The notes below the pieces were generated by a model, which saw only the letters and a program-made list of their open reading frames with translations, was not told the origin of the DNA and did no database searches. The position numbers and the translations under genes are program-made. DNA of 64,000 nucleotides from Nannocystis punicea (GTDB taxonomy: Bacteria > Myxococcota_A > Polyangia > Nannocystales > Nannocystaceae), in contig NZ_CP114040.1 of NCBI RefSeq assembly GCF_026965555.1, positions 1,798,001 to 1,862,000 on the forward strand, written 5' to 3'. This document shows, piece after piece, positions 9,239-17,060 of this stretch (within the stretch, counting starts at the first letter, position 1; each line of letters opens with the position of its first letter).

Positions 9239-9315
9239 AGGTCTCCTGGGGCCTGCGATAGGCGCAGTCCCGAGCGGCGGAAGCTCCTGGGAGGTCCTGG
9301 CCGGACCGCCTGAGC

Positions 9316-10581
9316 TCAGTTTTGGACGCAATAGAGGTGCTGCATGGAGCTGCAGTCGACGAGGGCCGCGTTATTCGCCCACGTCGCATCGGCGGCGTTC
9401 GGGTTGCCGACGCTTCCGGTCCCGGCGTTCGAGTCCCAATTGCCGCAGTGCGAGGCCGTGTCGAGCGAGAGGATGAAGCCGTCGGTCTTGGTGTTGGTCC
9501 AGGCCAGGGCGTCTGCAGCGATGGGGTTGCCCGACTCATCGCGGTTGATTGCGTTTTTCAGCATTCCTGATGTCAGGCCAGCCCAATCGCGCGCCACGAG
9601 GACCGGTTCAGGGCCGGGGAGGACGTACCAACCGACGAACGCGGTATCCATCCGTGCAGAGGCGCCCTGGTTGTTGTCGCTGAGCCATGCCGCCCATTTC
9701 GGGGTGTCATCGGGAAGACTGGCGTTGTCGGCCGCCGAAGTGCACTTGATATCCGCGCCGCTAAGCTTGTTGAGGTCGCCCTTGTAGGCTTGCGAGGTGA
9801 CGAAGATGTACCGGAAGGGGACGTTCTTGCAGGCGTTGCAGAGGTCGTCTTCGTCAGGAAGGCCGTTGTCGCATTCTTCCTCGGGGGCCTGGACAACTTC
9901 GTCTCCGCACCGAGGGCCGAATTTGCACTGCTCGGTGCAGCCATTGTAGGCGGTATCGTCGTTTTCGGCACCCTTATCGCATTCCTCCACGCCCTCGTGC
10001 ACCATGCCGTCTCCGCAGGTTGCAGCGATGCAGGAGGAAAGGCAGTCGTCGGTCTCGACGTCGTTGCCGTCGTCGCAGGCTTCCATGCCGTCGTGCACGA
10101 GGCCGTCGCCGCAGAAGGCGTTCTTGCAGGTGTTGGTGCAGGCGTTGGTGTTGTCCTTGTCGCCGTCGTCGCACTCCTCTCCTTCATTAGGCACGCCGTC
10201 GCCGCAAGAGGCCGGGATTTTCGTCTCGGTGCAGTTGTTCTCGCAGCCATCCATCGGGATGTCGTTGCCGTCGTCGCACTCCTCGCCCTCGTCCACCATT
10301 TCGTTGCCGCACAGTTCGCCCGGCGTGGTGGTGCAGTCGGCCTCGCAGCCGTCGCCCGGGGTGGCGTTTCCGTCGTCGCACTGCTCGTTGGGTTCTTGGA
10401 CGCCGTTGCCGCAGGCCGGCTTGTCGCCGGTGGTCATCGTCGTGGTGACCGTCGGGTCCGGGCCCGTGGTGGGTCCGTTGGTGGTCTCGGTGTCGGTGCC
10501 GCTGAGGTCGAACTGAGTGAGATCCTTCAGACAGCCGGCGGTGAGAAGGGCGAGGACGACGAGCGAGGAGCGGGCGAGCAT
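9316..10581 (-). CDS. Cys-rich lipoprotein, DUF4215/DUF1554 paralogue of the neighbouring gene
   Basis: A 421-residue paralogue of the gene at 8000-9238, transcribed in the same direction 77 bp upstream of it. It has the lipoprotein signal LVVLALLTAGC, a Thr-rich linker (TTNGPTTGPDPTVTTT), seven DUF4215 repeats and the same DUF1554-like end (LSGADIKC...CSSMQHLYCVQN). Repeats and C-terminal domain are alike to the level of whole phrases, so the duplication is recent. Differences concentrate in the signal peptide and linker. The start at 10581 is chosen from the signal peptide; no strong ribosome-binding site is visible. A third, shorter relative lies at 34920-35858. Confidence 0.85.
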   Translation of the reverse strand: MLARSSLVVLALLTAGCLKDLTQFDLSGTDTETTNGPTTGPDPTVTTTMTTGDKPACGNGVQEPNEQCDDGNATPGDGCEADCTTTPGELCGNEMVDEGEECDDGNDIPMDGCENNCTETKIPASCGDGVPNEGEECDDGDKDNTNACTNTCKNAFCGDGLVHDGMEACDDGNDVETDDCLSSCIAATCGDGMVHEGVEECDKGAENDDTAYNGCTEQCKFGPRCGDEVVQAPEEECDNGLPDEDDLCNACKNVPFRYIFVTSQAYKGDLNKLSGADIKCTSAADNASLPDDTPKWAAWLSDNNQGASARMDTAFVGWYVLPGPEPVLVARDWAGLTSGMLKNAINRDESGNPIAADALAWTNTKTDGFILSLDTASHCGNWDSNAGTGSVGNPNAADATWANNAALVDCSSMQHLYCVQN

Positions 10582-11475
10582 GGCGGTGCGCTTGTGGACA
10601 TGGTCGACGCTGGCGCCGCGGAGTGCAAGGGTGCGCCGGGGCGCGCAGGTAGATCTCGCGGAACGACGATCTCGACGACACGAAATCCCGGGAAGGTTCC
10701 GCCACGACGCCAGCGCCGGCCCGTCGCGCCTGGCGGGGCGAGCCGCAGGCATTGTTGCGGGACGCGCGGAGCGGCCGCCGGGAGTGGTCGCGCCGTACGG
10801 CAGGTCCTTCTCGAGCCTGAGGCGGGTGGCCGCGCGGATCCCGGCGCGCTCGTCGAGCCAGCCGAGCGGCGCCGTGGAGAGAGGTGCACTGCTGCACGCT
10901 TCGGTGGCGGCGTGAAGGCGTGCGAGGGGCTGATGGGCCGCGGGAGCCTCGGGCGCCGCAGGAATTGCTCGCGCTCCGCCGAGACGGGACTGCGAGGCGC
11001 GCAAACATCGGGCGAAGAGCCGGGCTGCGGGAAGACGAAGCCCGAGCCTCGGAGGAGCACGCCGCGCGCACGGCAGGTCGGAGCCGAGGTCGCGGACGCA
11101 GGAAGGTGGCACACGAAGGCCGCAGCTCCCACAATTTTTGATCAGGGCGAGCTCCTCGAGGTCGACCCGCGGAGCATTCCTGCGGAGTCGAGAGACACAC
11201 CGGCGCACGACGGCCGCGAGGCTCGTGTGTCGCGATTGCAAGGCTAGCGAGACGAACTCGCCGCCGCGGCGGAGAACGCGTAAGACTTCGAGGGCTCGAG
11301 GAGCGGACGGGGCCGCAGAGCGCGGTGGCGAGGGCCCTCCGCGAAACGGATGCGCGCGGGCGAGCCTGGCCGTTGAAGCAGGTACGGCGCGATCGGGCGC
11401 AATCGCTGCTGCGCTTCGCTTGGCCCGCGGGCCGGTGAGGCTTATACTCGCGGCCCGGCCGGGGAACGAGGGCGC
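10582..11475. other. Gene-poor interval of about 0.9 kb between divergent genes
   Basis: Open frames cross this stretch on both strands, but none has a convincing start, domain or protein-like composition; the translations are Arg/Ala/Pro-rich as expected of random GC-rich DNA. A few AT-richer spots (near 11130 and 11444) may hold promoters. A decayed gene is possible but I cannot identify one. Confidence 0.5.
11444..11449 (+). promoter_or_regulatory. Possible -10 element (TATACT) upstream of the 11476 gene
   Basis: TATACT stands out in GC-rich surroundings 26 bp before the ATG at 11476. The matching -35 region (TTGGCC, 18 bp upstream) is weak, so this is a tentative promoter with a very short leader. 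Confidence 0.3.
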
Positions 11476-12729
11476 ATGCTGATCGTGCAAGGTGTCGCGC
11501 TGGCGATGGCGATGGTGACTGCGGACGCGCCAGCGGCGTCGGCTTCGTCGAAGGAACAGCGGGTCGCAGCGGCGTACCAGCAGTTCGAGAAGCAGCGGCA
11601 CGTCGAGGCGGCGCTCGAGTTCGAGGCGCTGTGGCGCGACTTCAAGGAGCCGCGGTTCTTGTTCAACGCGGCGGTGACCCGCTACACGGCCCGCCACTAT
11701 GCCCATGCGGTGGCGTACCTCAACGAGTACCTGGCGCTGGCCGAGGTGAAGGGGGCCGACCGCGACGAGGCGAAGGCGCAGCTCGAGGTCGCGCGCCGCG
11801 AGGTGTCGAGCGTGCAGGTCAAGGTCCAGGCCGAAGGGGTCGCGGGCGCGCCGACGGTGACTGCGCGATGGGTCAGCGAGCTGGCGTCCGACCTGCGGCC
11901 GAACCTGCCGGTGCCGGTGTCGCCCAGCGGGGCGGCGCAGAGCGGGGTGATCCAGCTCGACCCGGGGACGTGGGTGATTCGCGCGGAGGCGGCCGGGGCC
12001 GAGCCCGCCGAGGTCCAGGTGAAGGTGGTCGCCGGGGCGCCGCTGACGGCCGAGCTGGCGCTGAAGCCACTGCCCAAAGAGACAGGTCCCGTGGGACAGG
12101 CGCCGCAGGACACCGAAAAGAAGTTCGACGGGCGCAAGATCGGCCTGGCGACGATCGGGGTCGGCGCCGGGCTGGCGATCGTCGGCGGGGTCATCACCGG
12201 GGTGGCGCAGGGCAAGGAGTTCGGACCGGCGCTCAAGGCCGAGGCGACCGAGTGCGCGTACGGGCCGCCGCTGCAGAGCTGCTCGGCGGAGCTGCGCGCC
12301 GGGGCGACGCTGCGTGCGGCCGGCACGGGGGTGCTCGGCGCAGGTGTCGGCCTGATCGCCAGCGGCGCGGTGTGGTACGCCCGCACCGAGCGGGCGCGCA
12401 AGATCGCCTGGTACGTCGAGACCGGCGTCGGCGCGGCTGCTGTGATCGGCGGGATCGTCGGGCTGGTCCTCACCGCGAACAGCTTCAATGACGTCAACGG
12501 GACGCTGCCTGCTCCCAAGTGGGCCGAGCTGCAAGACGGGGTGAAGGGGCCGGCGACCATGTTTTCGGTGTCCTCGGCGGCCGCGGGGCTCGGCGCGGGG
12601 CTGGTGGCCGGGTCGGCCCTCGGGCTCGGGCTGTCGCGCGGGCGCACGTCGCAGTACGCGAAGGCGCTGCGGATTGGCGGCGGGCCGGGCCGCGGGGCGC
12701 TCGGGCTGACGCTCAGCGGGCGGTTCTGA
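11476..12729 (+). CDS. Membrane protein with TPR-like N-terminus and PEGA-like middle
   Basis: A 417-residue protein with no named homologue that I can assign. It begins with a hydrophobic stretch that could be a signal peptide (VQGVALAMAMVTADAPA), followed by a helical, TPR-like region (about residues 25-110, with AAYQQFEKQRHVEAALEF and FNAAVTRYTARHYAHAVAY). A beta-rich region (about 115-200, ending LDPGTWVIRAEAAG...EVQVKVVAG) looks like a PEGA-type surface domain. The C-terminal half holds about five hydrophobic segments rich in Gly and Ala (GLATIGVGAGLAIVGG, AAAVIGGIVGLVLTA). This TPR + PEGA + membrane layout is common among uncharacterised myxobacterial envelope proteins. A copy of the dispersed palindrome, as GGTCCCGTGGGACA, lies in the coding region near 12085. 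Confidence 0.7.
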   Translation: MLIVQGVALAMAMVTADAPAASASSKEQRVAAAYQQFEKQRHVEAALEFEALWRDFKEPRFLFNAAVTRYTARHYAHAVAYLNEYLALAEVKGADRDEAKAQLEVARREVSSVQVKVQAEGVAGAPTVTARWVSELASDLRPNLPVPVSPSGAAQSGVIQLDPGTWVIRAEAAGAEPAEVQVKVVAGAPLTAELALKPLPKETGPVGQAPQDTEKKFDGRKIGLATIGVGAGLAIVGGVITGVAQGKEFGPALKAEATECAYGPPLQSCSAELRAGATLRAAGTGVLGAGVGLIASGAVWYARTERARKIAWYVETGVGAAAVIGGIVGLVLTANSFNDVNGTLPAPKWAELQDGVKGPATMFSVSSAAAGLGAGLVAGSALGLGLSRGRTSQYAKALRIGGGPGRGALGLTLSGRF

Positions 12730-13076
12730 GGCGCAGACGGGCGATGTGTCCTTGAGGACATGTCGCGCGTCTTGCCATGCGTCGAGCCAGGACGCTCGGG
12801 CCGATGCTCAGCGGGCGCTTCTGAGGCGCAGGCGGGCGACGTGTCCTCGATATGCTACGCGTCGTGGCATGTGACGGGCCAGGGCGCTGGCGCTCAGCAG
12901 GCGCTTCGGATGCGGGGGTAGTGATGTGTCCTCAGGGACATATCGAGCGAGGACGGGCCGCGGCTCCGTGGTGCGACGCGCTGATGCGCTCGGCGGGCGT
13001 ATCGAGTCGCGGCGGCGACGTGCCCTCGAGGGTACGTCGCGCGACGCGTCGCACTGACGCCGAGTCTCTTATTGCG
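12711..13076. repeat. Decayed tandem repeat of about 86-96 bp, four copies, starting in the gene's 3' end
   Basis: Four imperfect copies begin at 12711, 12806, 12892 and 12988 with GCTCAGCGGGCG-like sequence and carry the palindrome in the middle (12747-12760 exact, decayed in copy 2, 12927-12940 exact, altered to TGCCCTCGAGGGTAC in copy 4). The first copy includes the stop codon and last codons of the upstream gene, so the array seems to have grown out of that gene's 3' end. It fills the gap between two convergent genes. Confidence 0.65.
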
Positions 13077-13078
13077 CA

Positions 13079-13092
13079 TGTCCCACAGGACA
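13079..13092. repeat. Palindrome copy between convergent genes (TGTCCCACAGGACA)
   Basis: An exact TGTCC-N4-GGACA element, flanked to CATG on both sides, just downstream of the stop of the 13111-14328 gene. It could form a short hairpin on either strand; no T-run follows, so a classical terminator is not supported. Confidence 0.6.
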
Positions 13093-13110
13093 TGCTCGAG
13101 GGGCCAGCCG

Positions 13111-14328
13111 CTACTTGAGGCCCTTGGCCTGGCAGGTGTGGCGGTCGCTGGCGTCGAGCTTGCAGACGAGGGGGGCGTCGCAGGGGCAGTCCTGGCAGCA
13201 GGTCTGGCTGCTCTCGCCGCGGGCGGGCTCGCAGACGCCGTTGCCGCAGGTCTTGGGGCCCTGGGGCTTCTCGATCTTGGGGGTGACGGGGGCGCCCTTG
13301 AGGCGGGAGCAGCGGCCATCGCCGGCGCGGAACTGTCCCGGAGGACAGGCCTCGGGGGTCGGCTCGACGGGCGGGAGCACCGGGGTCTCGACGGTGGGGC
13401 CGCGCTTCTTGAGCTCGCCGCAGTCCTCGGGGCTGTGGTGGGCGGCCGTGTTCTCCTTGCCCTCGCAGCGGCCGTTGCCGGGCCAGGGCTTCTTACACCA
13501 GGCGTCGGGCGAGTCGTCGGACAGCTCGGCGTGCAGCTGGTCGAGGTGGCGCTCGAGATCCTCGAAGTCGGCCTCGGTGAGCTGCTCGAACTTGGCCCAG
13601 CGGACGCGGCGGTTGCAGTCGAGGACGAAGGTGACGGGCAGGTTGCCGCGGAACAGCTGGCGCTGCTCCTCGCTCTCCAGCACCTTGACGAACAGCTCGT
13701 CGTAGCTGCGGTCGGCCAGCTTGACGGCCGCGGGCGGCATGACGTCGGCGAAGTCCGAGTACGACTTGCGCGGGTCGGTGTTGTCCTTGAGCTGGACGGG
13801 GACGAACTTGACGGCGTCGCTCCAGAGCTCGGCCTTGCGCGCGAACATGGCCTTGAAGTCAGGCATCTCGGCCTTGCACGGGCCGCACCAGGTCGCCCAC
13901 AGGTTGACGACGTGGACCGCCTGCGACGGCAGGACCTCCTGCGCGCCGAAGCGGACCTCGACGGGCGGCTTGGTGGCGTCGCGGATCGCCTCGAGCTTCA
14001 CCAGCATGGCCGGCGAGATCTGGGTCCCGAACTTGCCGACGTAGCCGCTGCGCGGCTGGTCCTGCGGCGGCGCGACCTCCTCGGGGTCGACGATCAGCGC
14101 GGTCTTGGTCTCGAGCACCCGCGTGGTGTCGACGCAGCCCTGCTTCTCGCGCTGCAGCACGCGCGCGAGCTGGCGCCGGACTTCGCCCTCCTTGAGCCAG
14201 ATCAGCATGGCGACGCCGCAGGCGAGCGTCGTGAGCATGACGTTGACGACCGCCCAGCGGACGTACAGCCGCGCCTTGGCCCGCGCGGGGTCCGTGTCCT
14301 TGAGGTCGAGGCGGGTCGGCTCGGACAT
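13111..14328 (-). CDS. TlpA-like membrane-anchored thioredoxin with Cys-rich tail
   Basis: A 405-residue protein, last gene of the five-gene operon. A membrane anchor lies at about residues 27-46. A thioredoxin-fold domain (about 125-275) holds the active site WCGPC at 147-151, in the context VVNLWATWCGPCKAEMP, as in TlpA/ResA-type reductases acting outside the cytoplasmic membrane. The C-terminal ~125 residues are unusual: Pro-rich with clustered cysteines (CPPGQF, CGNGVC, QTCCQDCPCD), similar to the Cys-rich segment of the OmpA-like protein in the same operon. Probably reduces or isomerises disulfides in partner proteins. It is 10 bp from the preceding small gene. A palindrome copy at 13334 encodes the CPPGQ part of the tail. 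Confidence 0.85.
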   Translation of the reverse strand: MSEPTRLDLKDTDPARAKARLYVRWAVVNVMLTTLACGVAMLIWLKEGEVRRQLARVLQREKQGCVDTTRVLETKTALIVDPEEVAPPQDQPRSGYVGKFGTQISPAMLVKLEAIRDATKPPVEVRFGAQEVLPSQAVHVVNLWATWCGPCKAEMPDFKAMFARKAELWSDAVKFVPVQLKDNTDPRKSYSDFADVMPPAAVKLADRSYDELFVKVLESEEQRQLFRGNLPVTFVLDCNRRVRWAKFEQLTEADFEDLERHLDQLHAELSDDSPDAWCKKPWPGNGRCEGKENTAAHHSPEDCGELKKRGPTVETPVLPPVEPTPEACPPGQFRAGDGRCSRLKGAPVTPKIEKPQGPKTCGNGVCEPARGESSQTCCQDCPCDAPLVCKLDASDRHTCQAKGLK

Positions 14329-14338
14329 GGTCTTTCGG

Positions 14339-14605
14339 TCAGGTCTTGGGGGCGTTGACCGGTTGGTTGACCGGTTGATTGACCGGCATGTTGACGGGCT
14401 GCGGCGGGGGAGCGCCCGTCGGCGGGGCGGCCAGGGCCTCGTGGCAGCACGGGCAGGCCTGCAGCTTGCTCTGCAGCAGGTCGCGGGTCTTGCCGACGCG
14501 GAGCATGAGCATGACGGCGACCAGCAGGCTGACGCCGGCGATGAAGGTCGTCAGGATGGCGACCAGCTTGTAGGCGAGCAGGGGCGGCGTCGGGGCGCTG
14601 GACAT
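14339..14605 (-). CDS. Small single-span membrane protein with CPCC motif and QPVN repeats
   Basis: An 88-residue protein, fourth gene of the redox operon, 9 bp after the OmpA-like gene. One membrane helix covers about residues 12-35. A CPCC motif follows at about 51-54, and the end is a proline-rich tail with repeated MPVN/QPVN units, encoded by a short 12-bp DNA repeat (14358-14398). It resembles no named family I know. The vicinal cysteines on a membrane stub in an operon of thiol-redox proteins suggest a redox relay or scaffold role, which is inference only. Confidence 0.7.
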   Translation of the reverse strand: MSSAPTPPLLAYKLVAILTTFIAGVSLLVAVMLMLRVGKTRDLLQSKLQACPCCHEALAAPPTGAPPPQPVNMPVNQPVNQPVNAPKT

Positions 14606-14614
14606 GGCGGGGGC

Positions 14615-15730
14615 TCAGCCGGCGGACTCGTCGAGGATGGTCTTGGGCGGCTTGTACTCGGTGCCGTCGCAGGGGATCGGGACGACCAGGACGACGCGGT
14701 TGATGGCGTTGAACAGCTCGGTCCAGTCGCGCGAGCTCTGGTCCTTGAGGTCGATGGCGCCGTCGAGGAGGCTCTGCATGCGCTTCTGGTTGGTCTCGTC
14801 CCACGCGACCACCGGCGACGGGGTCTTGTCGCCCGGGTTGTCCTGGACGTCGAGGTAGCTCTTCTTGAACCGCTCGGGGTTCAGCGGCTTGGCGTCGCGC
14901 ATGGCGAACGGCTGGATCGGGATCTGCTTGCGCTCGGTCTCCGCCAGGCCCTCGTTGACGATCTCGCCGATGATCTGGGTGACCATGTCCATGCGCCGCA
15001 CCGCGAGGTCGTGGTTCTCCTGGCGGTCGCCGTCGGGCGAGGCGCGGCCGATCACGAACACCTGCTTGGCCCGCGACAGCTGCTCCTTGAAGCGGCGGAT
15101 CTGCTGCTTGTAGTGCTCGCGCACCGTCTTGGTCGGCCAGTTGGTGCCCTTCTTCGGCAGGCCGGTCGGGTAGTGGACGGAGAAGCGGCCGGGGAAGGCG
15201 GCGAGGATCAGGTCGAACTGCGGGTCGTCAATCGCCAGCTGCTCCCAGTCGGACGGGGTGCACGAGCGGGTCGAGACCAGGTCGCCGAGGCTCTTGTCGC
15301 GGCTGGCGCACTTGTTCTGCAGGTTGCGGACGGCCTTGGCCAGCTCCTCGTTGCGGGCGCACTCGAGCGGGGCCCGCTCGAGCTTGCTGGGGTCCTGGCA
15401 GCGCATCTGGTGGCACACGAGCGGCATCTCGCAGTCGCAGTCGCGGCAGCTGTCGCCCTCGCCGCAGATCGCCAGGTCGTCGATCGGGGCGCACTTGTCA
15501 CCCATGCAGTACTGCCCGGGCGGGCACTTGGCCGAGCCTTCGGGCGTGCTGGCGTCGCAGTCGGCCGCGGGCGCGACCGCGGTCGGCTGGCCCGCCTCGC
15601 CGCTGGCCTGGGCGAGCAGCGGGTCCTCGGTGCGGAAGATCGCCACGTAGGCGATGAGCAGCACCATGAGGGCCATGAAGCCGGTCAGCACCAGCAGGAG
15701 CTTGGTCGTCGTGTCGAACTCGGAGGCCAT
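14615..15730 (-). CDS. Membrane-anchored protein with Cys-rich region and OmpA-like C-terminal domain
   Basis: A 371-residue protein, third gene of the operon. An N-terminal membrane helix (about residues 9-30) is followed by a Cys-rich segment (CDAST, CPPGQYC, CAPID, CGEGDSCRDCDC, CHQMRCQ) with about a dozen cysteines in 80 residues. The C-terminal part looks like an OmpA/MotB peptidoglycan-binding domain: RAKQVFVIGRASPDGDR followed by NHDLAVRRMDMV, matching the usual GHTD...N..LS..RA..V pattern. It is therefore likely tethered to the inner membrane and touching peptidoglycan, with a disulfide-rich middle that the neighbouring DsbA/VKOR and TlpA proteins could act on. No close named relative recognised. 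Confidence 0.75.
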   Translation of the reverse strand: MASEFDTTTKLLLVLTGFMALMVLLIAYVAIFRTEDPLLAQASGEAGQPTAVAPAADCDASTPEGSAKCPPGQYCMGDKCAPIDDLAICGEGDSCRDCDCEMPLVCHQMRCQDPSKLERAPLECARNEELAKAVRNLQNKCASRDKSLGDLVSTRSCTPSDWEQLAIDDPQFDLILAAFPGRFSVHYPTGLPKKGTNWPTKTVREHYKQQIRRFKEQLSRAKQVFVIGRASPDGDRQENHDLAVRRMDMVTQIIGEIVNEGLAETERKQIPIQPFAMRDAKPLNPERFKKSYLDVQDNPGDKTPSPVVAWDETNQKRMQSLLDGAIDLKDQSSRDWTELFNAINRVVLVVPIPCDGTEYKPPKTILDESAG

Positions 15731-15745
15731 GAGTGCCGGCTCGGA

Positions 15746-17047
15746 TCAGGGCGTCTTCACCACCACGCCGCGGACGATGTTGATGATCGCGCGGGGGGTG
15801 TAGTCGGACTGCAGGTGGTTGACGGTGTCGAGGCGCGGGGCGCCGTTCTCGATCGGGAACACGTAGCCGGTCGGGACCTTGTAGTCCTGGTCGACGGCGT
15901 ACTTCTGGTGCGCGGTGATCCGCGTGGGCGCGTCCTTGTCGTTGTTGATGCAGTGAAACAGCTCGTTGTCCTTGTCGTCCGGGTCGATCTCGAGGCCGAT
16001 GTCGACGGCCTTGTTGGCGACCCGCTCCGGGCTGAACAAGGGGCCGCCGCTCGGGTCCGGATCGGCCTGCAGCGCGAACAGGCCGGCGATCATGTCGAAG
16101 CCGGCGCCGGGCCGCAGCTTCTCGACGCACTCGGCGGCCTTGGCCGCGAGGCAGGCGCCGCCGTTGAAGGCGTCGGGGTGGTGCTTGGGGTAGCCGGCCG
16201 GGAAGGCCTCGGTGTCGCAGGCGGCGCGCGGGGTGTGGAACACGTAGACCCGCGTCGGCACGTCGAGGTCCTTGCTGCGGATCGCCCGGCCGACGTTGCG
16301 GAACTCGTTGGAGCAGTGCGGGCAGCTGAGGTCGAGGAACAGGGCGATGCCGACCTTGGGATCGGCCGCGCCGGTGACGATCGTGGTGGTCGGCAGGGCG
16401 GTGGTCGGGGCGACGCAGCCGGTCTGGGCGTCGACGAACCGGCGCGTGGTCTGGAAGCCGACCGACTGCACGCCGAGGCCGACGACGAACACGACGCCGG
16501 CGACGAACACCGCGTCGAGCAGGTCGGCCTGGCGCCGCGTGGTCAGGCGCTTCCACAGGTTGCGCGGGGCGCCGTGGACGGCGAACAGGGCGCACATCAG
16601 CAGCAGGGCGCTGATGACGTAGAGCGACAGGCAGTACGGGCAGGGGGCCTTGAGGATCAGGAAGGCGTAGGAGCCGTAGACGGCGCTGACGGCGATGTCG
16701 AACAGCGCCAGGCCGAGCAGCAGCGGGCGGGCCGCGCCGCGCAGGAAGTCGGAGCGCATGAACAGGCCGCCGGCGATCACCGCGACGACCAGGTAGAACG
16801 CCGAGCCCCACAGCGAGATCGGCAGGCCCATGAGGGTCGACCAGCTGCTCTGCAGCGCGTCCTCGCACGACATGCCGCCGATCGCACAGGCGCCCTTGGT
16901 CGAGGCGCACGGCGTGTAGGTCATGCGGAACTTGAGCACCGTGAGGTACGCGCCGACGCCGATGCCGAGCAGGCTGAGCAGCAGCGCCGCGCCGGCGCCG
17001 AAGCGCGCGATCGCGGGGGGCTTGTCTTGAGATGTCGTGGAGGACAT
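15746..17047 (-). CDS. VKOR - DsbA-like fusion (disulfide-forming membrane protein)
   Basis: A 433-residue fusion. The N-terminal half is a vitamin K epoxide reductase (VKOR) domain: several membrane helices, a loop Cys pair around CAIGG/SCEDAL (Cys61), the Ser-Trp-Gly pattern (SLWGSAFY) and the quinone-site CPYC at 136-139. The C-terminal half is a thioredoxin-fold, DsbA-like domain with the active site CPHC at 242-245. VKOR reoxidises such thioredoxin partners with quinone, so this one protein can make disulfides in exported proteins. Second gene of the operon, 13 bp after the kinase gene. Its start codon lies within a GGACATGTCC palindrome. Likely substrates are the Cys-rich products encoded just downstream. 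Confidence 0.88.
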   Translation of the reverse strand: MSSTTSQDKPPAIARFGAGAALLLSLLGIGVGAYLTVLKFRMTYTPCASTKGACAIGGMSCEDALQSSWSTLMGLPISLWGSAFYLVVAVIAGGLFMRSDFLRGAARPLLLGLALFDIAVSAVYGSYAFLILKAPCPYCLSLYVISALLLMCALFAVHGAPRNLWKRLTTRRQADLLDAVFVAGVVFVVGLGVQSVGFQTTRRFVDAQTGCVAPTTALPTTTIVTGAADPKVGIALFLDLSCPHCSNEFRNVGRAIRSKDLDVPTRVYVFHTPRAACDTEAFPAGYPKHHPDAFNGGACLAAKAAECVEKLRPGAGFDMIAGLFALQADPDPSGGPLFSPERVANKAVDIGLEIDPDDKDNELFHCINNDKDAPTRITAHQKYAVDQDYKVPTGYVFPIENGAPRLDTVNHLQSDYTPRAIINIVRGVVVKTP

Positions 17048-17060
17048 GTCCCGAAGACCT

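Noticed and set aside
10582..11475. Minus-strand gene with KNCGSCGLRVPPSC
   Set aside because: A short Cys motif in an otherwise random-looking frame, without a start signal or support around it.
9316..12534. Minus-strand frame extending the second DUF4215 protein to about 1070 residues
   Set aside because: The upstream part overlaps the real plus-strand gene at 11476 and lacks protein character. The lipoprotein signal starts at 10581.
12747..13092. Rho-independent terminators
   Set aside because: Hairpins are possible but no U-run follows on either strand. I keep the transcription-end idea only as a hypothesis.
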